Assembly (NCBI GenBank): GCA_027002375.1
Contig: JALWZX010000045.1
Span: 1 to 17,016, forward strand
Direction of reading: 5' to 3'
DNA length: 17,016 bases
DNA from: a candidate division WWE3 bacterium
Lineage (GTDB): Bacteria > Patescibacteriota > WWE3 > 2-01-FULL-39-13
The notes under the pieces were generated by a model, which saw only the letters and a list, made by a program, of their open reading frames with translations, did no database searches and had not been told where the DNA came from. The first letter of the stretch is position 1. Each line of letters opens with the position of its first letter. Both the position numbers and the translations under genes were made by a program. Positions 7,292 through 13,656 of this stretch are shown here, piece by piece.

Positions 7292-8515
7292 TTAATATGG
7301 ACTCCATTCACCCTTGTCATCTTTTACTCTACAACGAGCTCTGAACTTACCTTGCTCAGGGAATTTATAACCTATTAACGACCCAGTATTGTCTTCATAT
7401 AAACATGATTGTGCATTTGGACTAGACGGAGTTGGATTATCATCTACACATCTAATCGTATCTACTACATCATTCGTATCTGCGTTAAGAGTTTGAAATT
7501 CGTAACCCGCAATCTTACCATCCTTATCTGGATCAGACCCTCTACAAACAAATGTCCACTCAGTATTTTTAGGATACGAGCCATCATCATTTGGAGTGTT
7601 GGGTTCTGGAGTTGATTTTATAGAATCACAAACTGGTGGTTTATTATCAGGAACTAGGCAAGAGTACCCCGTCTGCGATACAGCTGTAAATATAACCATT
7701 GATCCCTTGCCATTAGACGATTTGCATTGTATATCGCCCTTTTGATCATGCGGTTGAAATGCAGGTACAAAAGTATCATGCTGAATAGATCCGCAATGAT
7801 TGTTAACTGTTTCGTTATATTCGAATTTGGTTGTATAAGAATCCTTTATTCCTTCACTATCGTCAACTTTTAGCCAAACTCTATCGTGCTTAATCTCATG
7901 TTCTGGAGTATTTTCGTTCCAACAACAAAAACTATATTCTGATGTATCACATTTCTGCCCAGTGTAGTATTCATCACCATCTTTATCGTCTGACCCGTCA
8001 CAAAAGTTTCTATAATCTGTCCACAATAGTTTGACACCATTGTACCTCGTATGTGCACCGTCAGGAACTTCTTTTCCCTCTTCTTCAAGTTTCTCACACT
8101 TATTGCCAGCACCTCCAATATCAGTAAGAACATTACCATCTGAATCAACACAGTCTACCCTTGGCACATCTTGACCATCCTCTTTATAACTATCAATTTT
8201 TATTGTGTAAGATGTTTTATATTTAGCAAAATCATATGTTGCATCACCCTCTTTTAATATTTTAGGGGAATCAGGGTCTTCATTTACCTCAACGTCTAGG
8301 TTTAACTCATATTTGTGCCCATTAAGTTCTCCCTCACATAAAACATCACCATTTTCATTATAAACAACTGCCGTAGAGGCATTTGATTCGGTGCTGAAAT
8401 CTTGTTCTTCAGGTGCCTTTTTTAATTGTGTGGAAATCAACAACGTTACTGTTCCAACAAGTATTGTCGTTAAAAATATTACATATGGCAGAAATCTTTT
8501 GTATTGTTTATTCAT
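7292..8515 (-). CDS. Cys-rich secreted protein with N-terminal membrane anchor
   Basis: This 407-residue protein has a short basic start, a membrane segment at about 9-28 and a long extracytoplasmic acidic region containing about 15 cysteines. The last 110 residues (from PPVCDSIKSTP) look like a PKD/Ig-like domain: a CRGSDPDKDGKIAGYEF strand-turn and the ending F-P-E-Q-G-KFRARCRVKDDKGEWS, the usual G-x-Y-x-x-x-V-x-D-x-x-G close. A central region with Asp-rich loops (CDGSDDKDGDEYY) could bind calcium. It has no sorting signal, so it would stay membrane-tethered or be held by partners. It lies between sortase (15 bases upstream) and the VPKTG protein (12 bases downstream). I do not recognise a named family; a structural surface component is the best guess. 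Confidence 0.65.
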   Translation of the reverse strand: MNKQYKRFLPYVIFLTTILVGTVTLLISTQLKKAPEEQDFSTESNASTAVVYNENGDVLCEGELNGHKYELNLDVEVNEDPDSPKILKEGDATYDFAKYKTSYTIKIDSYKEDGQDVPRVDCVDSDGNVLTDIGGAGNKCEKLEEEGKEVPDGAHTRYNGVKLLWTDYRNFCDGSDDKDGDEYYTGQKCDTSEYSFCCWNENTPEHEIKHDRVWLKVDDSEGIKDSYTTKFEYNETVNNHCGSIQHDTFVPAFQPHDQKGDIQCKSSNGKGSMVIFTAVSQTGYSCLVPDNKPPVCDSIKSTPEPNTPNDDGSYPKNTEWTFVCRGSDPDKDGKIAGYEFQTLNADTNDVVDTIRCVDDNPTPSSPNAQSCLYEDNTGSLIGYKFPEQGKFRARCRVKDDKGEWSPY

Positions 8516-8530
8516 AAATTATCTATATAA

Positions 8531-9463
8531 CTATTCTACATATTTACCGACAACTGACAACCTGTATTTTGTTGTACCAGGAGGAGTGCAAGTAAATAGC
8601 TCAACTGTATTGTCGTATTTACCTAAACTTTTTGGTAGTGGTTCTTCAAGTGGATTAATATTTTCTGGCTTGTCAATTTTCGTCAATTCAACAATATACC
8701 TATACGTTTTACCTCTATAATTAACAAAAAACTCATCTCCGTACTCTAATTCATCTAACCGTGCGAACACTGCAGTATAATCACCTTTTTTATATTTGTT
8801 TGGTGTACTCTTAAACGTAGAATGTCCGAAAATAAAAGTATTGCACGCCTCATCAGGCAAACAACTACCATTATAATGTCCTAGAGCATGCTTTGGATCA
8901 AAGTTTTTAGAATTTGTTTCTACGACAGCATCAATAATGTTAAGTTTCGGAATCGTAATATAAAACTTATCAGGAACATTTTTTCGTTCTTCTATTTTTT
9001 CTTCTAGAGCTTTAGGGTATTCTATTCCATCAACATTTACGTATTCTACACCTGGTAATTTCTTCTTTGATAATTCTAAAAATTGAAAATCTTCCTTATT
9101 TTTGTCTTTATCATCGACACTCACAAAATCACGTGCATCAAAGCCACTTGGAATAGGTGCAATAACTGGCATATAATCCTCAGAAGATGCATATATACCA
9201 ACTACTGGAACTACAACTCTCGTAACCAATATTAAAATTCCCATAATAATCATAAAGGATGAAATTAATATCTTTGCCTTGAAGAGACTACCTTTATTAA
9301 ATGAATTATCTCTTTTTATGTTAGGTGCAATCGTTTTAGTATATTGTCTAGAAGTTTTAAAAGATTTTTTTTCGGCTTGATTAACGTAATATCCAATAAT
9401 ACTGTCAATATTACGACAGCTAATGGCAGATTCTTCTTTTGTATATTTATATGGCTTAAACAA
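8531..9463 (-). CDS. Sortase transpeptidase (class D/E-like)
   Basis: This 310-residue membrane enzyme joins surface proteins carrying an LPXTG-like signal to the envelope. It has a cytoplasmic tail of about 64 residues, one membrane helix at about 65-90, a spacer, and a sortase domain at about 165-310. The catalytic triad is visible: His214 in FGHST, Cys292 in TCTPPGT and Arg301 in TKYRLSVVG. The TCTPPGT block is typical of class D/E enzymes. Two extra cysteines (201 and 207) flank the region before the His and may form a disulfide. Its substrates in this window end in VPETG and VPKTG. The only in-frame start before a stop is TTG at 9463, which lies in a hairpin stem; the next Met is inside the membrane helix. 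It is preceded by its own extended -10, although it follows holA on the same strand. Confidence 0.9.
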   Translation of the reverse strand: MFKPYKYTKEESAISCRNIDSIIGYYVNQAEKKSFKTSRQYTKTIAPNIKRDNSFNKGSLFKAKILISSFMIIMGILILVTRVVVPVVGIYASSEDYMPVIAPIPSGFDARDFVSVDDKDKNKEDFQFLELSKKKLPGVEYVNVDGIEYPKALEEKIEERKNVPDKFYITIPKLNIIDAVVETNSKNFDPKHALGHYNGSCLPDEACNTFIFGHSTFKSTPNKYKKGDYTAVFARLDELEYGDEFFVNYRGKTYRYIVELTKIDKPENINPLEEPLPKSLGKYDNTVELFTCTPPGTTKYRLSVVGKYVE

Positions 9464-9519
9464 CGGATTAACCCTTGTGGGTCACCCTGTCCGTTGATTA
9501 GTTCTTCATGGTGAACTAA
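9461..9519 (-). promoter_or_regulatory. Structured leader enclosing the sortase start codon
   Basis: Two stem-loops occur in the minus-strand transcript. The first is TTAGTTC/GAACTAA (9519-9513 with 9504-9498), 7 bp around an 8-base loop. The second pairs CAACGGA (9496-9490) with TCCGTTG (9467-9461), 7 bp, with an inner GGG/CCC helix possible. The second stem contains the TTG initiation codon, so folding would hide the start. This looks like a translation switch. I could not match it to a known riboswitch class. Confidence 0.5.
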
Positions 9520-9534
9520 ACACCTATTTGATTA

Positions 9535-9543
9535 ATTTTACCA
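9535..9543 (-). promoter_or_regulatory. Extended -10 promoter of sortase
   Basis: TGGTAAAAT on the minus strand, overlapping the holA stop codon. It is the same TG-N-TAAAAT element seen before pilN. Transcription from here would start near 9528 and give a leader of about 65 bases carrying both hairpins, unlike the near-leaderless promoters elsewhere in the window. Confidence 0.4.
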
Positions 9544-10272
9544 TAAATAAATCAAAAAATCTTGCATCACGAATAGTGTATTTCTGTTTTGATTTTTGAC
9601 GTTATAATCCAAATGGCAAAGCTTCATATAGACCCTATCAACGTCAGTTTTACTCATTTTTATATCTGTCAGTTTTTTCTTAACAAACGGGTGTAATTTC
9701 TTGTAGGTATCATTATTATACTTCATAGAAACATATGATCTTAAAGTATTTTGCAGAGTTGCTATTATCGAAAAAACATTCGCTTCAACATCATCAATGG
9801 TATTTAAAATTTTTAATGCTTTTTTGACGTCTCTATCTATAAATATAGCATCCGATAGATTAAAATATGTGTAATCTTTGGGCAAATCAAATTTTAATTC
9901 TTTAGAGTATTTGAGCAGGTTTTTATAAGTCTTTGTGTTCCTGTAATTATTTTTTTCATAACTTTTATTTTTGGTGGAACTCACAACAACAAACAAATCT
10001 ATGAGTTCATTCTGTTTCAACTCAACCAAAGTGGTATCATCGAATTTCAAACTACCAATTTTGCCCAAATTAATCAATATCAATTTCTTTTCGTGAATAT
10101 CACCAACTGTAAAGATACTACTCGAATATATGGTATCTAAAACATCGCTAATTGAATCATTAGGAAGACTAAATTCATAACAAGACATTTTGCTGTCTTT
10201 CGCTATTGCTTTACGACTTTTTACAAAATCTAATATCTTATCCTGATCTGTACCGGATATGACTGTAATCAT
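9538..10272 (-). CDS. holA: DNA polymerase III delta subunit-like protein (HolA)
   Basis: This 244-residue, Lys/Asn-rich cytoplasmic protein loosely follows the delta-subunit plan. The N-terminal part has MITVISGTDQDKI and later LILINLGKIG and ELIDLFVVVSS, like the degraded AAA+ fold in which the clamp-loader wrench reads y-G-x-d and k-l-v-i-v. The C-terminal half (AIFIDRDVKKALKILNTIDDVEANVFSIIATLQNTLRSYVSMK) matches the delta collar-domain pattern of D-x-x-x-A-L-x-x-L, then I-x-x-L-x-x-Q-x-R. Delta opens the sliding clamp in the clamp loader. It is about 100 residues shorter than the usual 330-350. It starts 11 bases after the LCP stop, with TAATTTATA before its ATG. The assignment rests on weak pattern similarity; an unrelated small AAA-like protein remains possible. 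Confidence 0.55.
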   Translation of the reverse strand: MITVISGTDQDKILDFVKSRKAIAKDSKMSCYEFSLPNDSISDVLDTIYSSSIFTVGDIHEKKLILINLGKIGSLKFDDTTLVELKQNELIDLFVVVSSTKNKSYEKNNYRNTKTYKNLLKYSKELKFDLPKDYTYFNLSDAIFIDRDVKKALKILNTIDDVEANVFSIIATLQNTLRSYVSMKYNNDTYKKLHPFVKKKLTDIKMSKTDVDRVYMKLCHLDYNVKNQNRNTLFVMQDFLIYLW

Positions 10273-10283
10273 AGGTTTATAAA

Positions 10284-11543
10284 TTATTCAGTACTAGTTT
10301 TAGTATCAGCTTTAGGGTCAGTGTTTAAATCAACATTTGTATTAACGCCATCATCTGTATTTGTATTGGAATCTACGTTAACTTTTGAGTTCATATCTGC
10401 ATCTGTATTATTATCATCATAATCAAACATCAATTTTTGAATGTATACGTGAATTTGATCAAATGTAGAATCCTTAGGAATAATAACCCATTGTCCATTA
10501 TATTTACTTCTTTCTTCCTTAGACGGAACCATAAGTAATCCAGACCCGAGTTTATTAGATTCTTTACTCTCGCTTGATAATACAATTTTAACAACATTTG
10601 AACCTAGCACGCTTTCATTATCCTTATCATCTTGCATAATAGATTTTGCCATATCATAAACAGCCATAGCGTCACCTATCGTGATATCTGTCGCAACATT
10701 TTCTTTATATGAACCGTATAATTCTTTTATTTTCGAAGGGTTTAATAAAACATCGGTTGATAATAACTTATCTTTTAATGCCATTATCACTTGCTGTTGT
10801 CTTCTTGCTCTTGCAAAATCACCTGCTTGATTTGGATTAGTAGAATGCCTTGATCTTGCATATTCCAAAGCGTCTTCACTATTCAAATGTTGAATACCCT
10901 GATCAAAGTGAATATGTTTATACCTAGAACTTTCTGGATAAGCGTTTTCTTTACCCTCTATCGGATACTGATAGTCGTCAAAGGCCTCTTCAACATCTAC
11001 GTCAACACCCCCTACAGTGTCAATCGCATCTTTGAATGCAGAAAACCCTACAACTGCATAGTAATGAATCGGAACACCTGTTACATGTTCAACAGTATCT
11101 TCTACTCTATCTACACACGGTTTTGTGCAGGTTACAGGTGTTTTCTCACAAACATCTTTTCCATTTTTACGAACCTGCTCGTTAATACATAGTGGATATA
11201 TGCTATTAATCTTCACGCCATATTGACTTATCCATAAATCTCTAGGTATAGAGATCATTACCGGCCTTTTTGCTTCTTTATCAATAGATAGTATCAATAT
11301 TGTATCAGTCAACTTTGAACTAGAATGAACATTACCTAAAGACCTACCATCTACACCCAATAACAATATATTTGTCCTTCCGTCGGTATTTTTGAGTTCT
11401 CTTTTTGCAGTAACCTTTGAAACCACAGATACTGGTTCAAGAATGTTAGCAACTACATTCGATCTTTCTTTTTTTAAAACAATTCCTGTAATAACCAAAA
11501 CGGTTATAACAAGAAGAATTATATATTTAAATATTTTAGACAT
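10284..11543 (-). CDS. LytR-CpsA-Psr (LCP) family cell-wall glycopolymer ligase
   Basis: This 419-residue protein has an N-terminal membrane helix at about 5-22 and an extracytoplasmic LCP domain. LCP enzymes transfer lipid-linked glycopolymers onto peptidoglycan. Signatures are present: NILLLGVDGR, the TDTILILSID strand, RPVMISIPRDLW with the conserved Arg, KINSIYPL, GVPIHYYAVVGFSAFKDAIDTVGGVDVDV, and the GIQHLNSEDALEYARSRHST / GDFARARRQQQ block with the catalytic-site arginines. An insertion with four cysteines (PLCINEQ to TKPCVDR) lies between the KINSIY motif and the VTGVPI strand. The C-terminal 45 residues are an Asn/Thr/Asp repeat of low complexity. Its ATG overlaps the tpiA stop by 8 bases, so the two are translationally coupled. 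It fits with MurJ and sortase in building a wall. Confidence 0.92.
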   Translation of the reverse strand: MSKIFKYIILLVITVLVITGIVLKKERSNVVANILEPVSVVSKVTAKRELKNTDGRTNILLLGVDGRSLGNVHSSSKLTDTILILSIDKEAKRPVMISIPRDLWISQYGVKINSIYPLCINEQVRKNGKDVCEKTPVTCTKPCVDRVEDTVEHVTGVPIHYYAVVGFSAFKDAIDTVGGVDVDVEEAFDDYQYPIEGKENAYPESSRYKHIHFDQGIQHLNSEDALEYARSRHSTNPNQAGDFARARRQQQVIMALKDKLLSTDVLLNPSKIKELYGSYKENVATDITIGDAMAVYDMAKSIMQDDKDNESVLGSNVVKIVLSSESKESNKLGSGLLMVPSKEERSKYNGQWVIIPKDSTFDQIHVYIQKLMFDYDDNNTDADMNSKVNVDSNTNTDDGVNTNVDLNTDPKADTKTSTE

Positions 11544-12234
11544 AAGCTTGATTTATTGTACCGATAATTTTTGTAAATTCAACAGGATCTAAACTAGCAC
11601 TTCCGACTAGAAAGCCATCAACAAAACCTTGATTCAGATAATCTCTTACGTTACTAGAATTTATACTTCCACCATATATAATTTTATTCAAACCCAATGT
11701 CTCAACAAATTCTTTAACAGCTGAAACACTTGCTGGTTTTCCTGCGCCACTAGTACTAATTGCATCTATAGGTTCATACGCAATTAGAACGTTAGATTTC
11801 TCACTATCATCTATCGCATTAAACTCGTCTTCTCTACTAACACAAACAACTGGGGTTATGTCATTACTTACACATAGCCCTACCTTCATGTTTACATCAG
11901 TCATAGTTTCACCGTCAGCTCGTCTTTCAGAATGCCCTATTATTGCATAATCAATAAAATCTTTTAGTTGTGTGGCGCCAACCTCACCGGTATGTGCCCC
12001 GTTTTCAAATTTAGAAACATTTTGGGAAGCTAAATATATTCTTAGTTTACTTGACGAAGCCTGTAAATCTTTAAATGCTGATGCCAATGTTACAATAAAT
12101 GGAAAAGAAGGTGCTAAAATAATTTGAATATCGTCATTTAGAGCATCCCAGTTTGTCGCTTGTATAAATTCGTTTATCCACAATTCGTATTCTGCAAATG
12201 TCTTGTTTTGTTTAAAATTAGCGATTATATACAT
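11536..12234 (-). CDS. tpiA: Triosephosphate isomerase
   Basis: This 232-residue cytoplasmic enzyme interconverts dihydroxyacetone phosphate and glyceraldehyde 3-phosphate. Active-site residues are all present: Asn6 and Lys8 in ANFKQN, His101 in IIGHSERR, and Glu154 in AYEPIDAIS. The phosphate-binding IIYGGSIN and FLVGSASL motifs are also conserved. It is about 15-20 residues shorter than usual, missing part of the helix after CVSREDEF, where most enzymes have a longer segment before the catalytic Glu strand. The flexible loop 6 is unusual: the normal P-x-W-A-I-G-T-G-K reads P-I-D-A-I-S-T-S-G-A-G-K, with Trp replaced by Asp and two extra residues. A possible -10 (CATAAT, 12247-12242) ends seven bases before the ATG and overlaps the edge of the upstream IS605-like relic. 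It overlaps the LCP gene downstream. Confidence 0.93.
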   Translation of the reverse strand: MYIIANFKQNKTFAEYELWINEFIQATNWDALNDDIQIILAPSFPFIVTLASAFKDLQASSSKLRIYLASQNVSKFENGAHTGEVGATQLKDFIDYAIIGHSERRADGETMTDVNMKVGLCVSNDITPVVCVSREDEFNAIDDSEKSNVLIAYEPIDAISTSGAGKPASVSAVKEFVETLGLNKIIYGGSINSSNVRDYLNQGFVDGFLVGSASLDPVEFTKIIGTINQAYV

Positions 12235-12240
12235 AATAAT

Positions 12241-12384
12241 TATTATGAAACTCCCGGGCTAAAGCCCGTGGTTTCTTATGATGATAGATTCAAAACAAAA
12301 TCTTCTAGGAACTAAATCTAAAATTCCTAGAAATGATATTGAACATCATCAAAGGATATCACTATTAATTTCGACTATCTATTA
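12241..12384 (-). mobile_element. Relic resembling an IS200/IS605 right end (omegaRNA-like structured region)
   Basis: Read on the minus strand this non-coding stretch holds nested stems followed by a GC-rich hairpin. The outer stem pairs GATGAT/TTCAA (12350-12339) with their complements at 12293-12280. The inner stem is the 9-bp TTCTAGGAA/TTCCTAGAA pair (12332-12324 with 12311-12303). Then comes GAAAC-CA-CGGGC-TTTA-GCCCG-GGA-GTTTC (12275-12247). The GGGC-TTTA-GCCC hairpin with AAAC/GTTT flanks closely resembles right ends of IS200/IS605 TnpB elements, where such stems form the 3' part of omegaRNA. No tnpA or tnpB is present. It may be a solo end, a palindrome-associated non-autonomous element, or an unrelated structured RNA. 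It lies directly upstream of tpiA. Confidence 0.5.
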
Positions 12385-12532
12385 GACTTGTTGCGAAATA
12401 AAAACAAATTGCATAGATTTTGTTGCCCTCACAAACGATTCTGGTGTAGCAACAGTTTTGTGTAAAAATTTAACAATTTTACTGCAATTGCAACACCTTC
12501 GGCTAAGTTTAAAAGTTATTTCGCAACAAGTC
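12385..12532. mobile_element. 148-bp MITE with 17-bp perfect terminal inverted repeats
   Basis: The ends GACTTGTTGCGAAATAA (12385-12401) and its exact complement (12516-12532) are flanked on both sides by TA (12383-12384 and 12533-12534), consistent with a TA target duplication. The 114-bp interior has no gene but contains a second inverted repeat, TGTTGC/GCAACA, at 12421-12426 and 12449-12454. The size, inverted ends and lack of a transposase define a MITE. The end sequence and TA target recall IS5-group or IS630/Tc1 elements, but I cannot assign a parent. The right repeat encodes the last five residues and the stop of the AOR-like gene. Confidence 0.85.
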
Positions 12533-13406
12533 TATTATTCATAGTCCCAGTTCTACTTTCTATCATAGCAGAGTTTAAGTTTTTCTTTAATATACCAAAT
12601 TTCTCTGGGATGCTCTCTAATTCCTCGTGTTTATAATCATAACCGATGCTTGTAAGACACAAGTATATAAATGGTATGCTTTTATATATATCTTCTGCAT
12701 ACGCACACGAGATCAGACATCTTGGCAAAAGCGCTATGTTTTCATTGTCCTCACCATCTTTCGATAGTTCACACCCCATTGGACATCCTGTACACGAAGG
12801 ATTATTAGCTGGTTCGACTTTTAACGTTTTATATTTATTTAGCGCAAATTGGTATGCCTTTTCATAATCAAAAAAATCTTTTAATTCATAGGACTGAGCA
12901 AACTCAATTGACATACTAACATTCCCTACAATATTTATAGGTTCAGTTTCTAAATTTCCAAAAGTAAAATAACCTTGTGAATCTACCTTATTTGAACTAA
13001 TAGATAAATCACTTATACGATTCATAAACTTTTCATTAGTTTCTTCAAGAAATGTTACATCGTTTTCGTAAATTGCAATATGTATGTTTTTACTTGTATC
13101 TCCAAATATTACAATTGAATCAATTCTAGCCATATTCATTGTAGCCGAAACTGTTCCCCCACCAAACTTTTCAACCAGGTTATTATTTTGAGAAATATAA
13201 AGTAAATTCGCTTTAGAAACATATGGAAAGTAGCCAGATAATGGCCCTGTAGAAATAACAATAGGTTTTTTGTCTAGGTAGTCAAACAATAGTTTGTATG
13301 AAACTGGAGTACCACCTATTAGTTCCCACAAATCTTCTTGATTCTTAAATTCAAAAGTCTGTTCACTTAAATCGATGTAAAGCACCTTTTTATACTTCTT
13401 TTGCAT
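12516..13406 (-). CDS. Short aldehyde:ferredoxin oxidoreductase-like protein, 3' end altered by MITE
   Basis: This 296-residue protein resembles the N-terminal half of tungsten AOR-family enzymes. Similar blocks include YIDLSEQTFEF (like L.vdLttg), a GGTPVSYKLLFDYLD start, VISTGPLSGYFPYVSKANLLYIS (like f.tGpltGt..p.sgR....kSP), FGGGTVSATMNMARIDSIVIFGD (like GG..g..lk.AGyDaiii.G), and CTGCPMGC (Cys205, Cys208, Cys212), the cluster-binding CxxCPxxC. After YLCLTSIGYDY, matching the lcn.lGlDt motif, it ends. AOR enzymes are about 600 residues, so the cofactor-binding C-terminal half and the fourth cluster Cys are missing. Removing the MITE and one TA restores a frame that stops two codons later, so the MITE did not cause the shortness. 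It follows its ferredoxin by 5 bases. It may be a remnant, a small AOR-like subunit, or a gene shortened earlier by the neighbouring relic. Confidence 0.7.
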   Translation of the reverse strand: MQKKYKKVLYIDLSEQTFEFKNQEDLWELIGGTPVSYKLLFDYLDKKPIVISTGPLSGYFPYVSKANLLYISQNNNLVEKFGGGTVSATMNMARIDSIVIFGDTSKNIHIAIYENDVTFLEETNEKFMNRISDLSISSNKVDSQGYFTFGNLETEPINIVGNVSMSIEFAQSYELKDFFDYEKAYQFALNKYKTLKVEPANNPSCTGCPMGCELSKDGEDNENIALLPRCLISCAYAEDIYKSIPFIYLCLTSIGYDYKHEELESIPEKFGILKKNLNSAMIESRTGTMNNRLVAK

Positions 13407-13411
13407 AAATC

Positions 13412-13654
13412 TTATGTTTCATTAATTACATCAAAACAATCTTGAGGGCAAATTGCAATTATTTTATCAATATTTTTAAGTTTTTTACCATAATCAATTT
13501 GAATTTTATATCCACCGGGCCTACCTTTTATTCTAATAGGCGAATCTTTTACACCCAGCTTTCTATATTCATATCTAGAAGCAGCCAGCATGCATAATTT
13601 GCACCCAATACATTTTTGCTCTCTAGATGCTACTAACAATTTTTTCTTGCTCAT
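13412..13654 (-). CDS. Single-cluster ferredoxin-like protein
   Basis: This 80-residue protein has Cys15, Cys18 and Cys21 in CxxCxxC and Cys69 in ICPQDC, enough ligands for one [4Fe-4S] cluster, plus Cys73. The middle holds a basic RIKGRPGGYKIQIDYGKK hairpin instead of a second cluster motif. Such 4Fe-4S proteins pass electrons and are common partners of AOR-family enzymes, where they carry an R-x-x-x-C-x-x-C-x-x-C start followed later by CP. The gene lies 2 bases after the gap stop and 5 bases before the AOR-like gene, so it is co-transcribed with both, which supports pairing with the AOR-like protein. It has no second Cys quartet and no signal peptide. The electron partner is inferred from adjacency. 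Confidence 0.75.
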   Translation of the reverse strand: MSKKKLLVASREQKCIGCKLCMLAASRYEYRKLGVKDSPIRIKGRPGGYKIQIDYGKKLKNIDKIIAICPQDCFDVINET

Positions 13655-13656
13655 TT

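Noticed and set aside
12385..12532. MITE as the cause of the half-length AOR gene
   Set aside because: Excising it with one TA gives a stop two codons further on, and no AOR-like coding appears on its far side.
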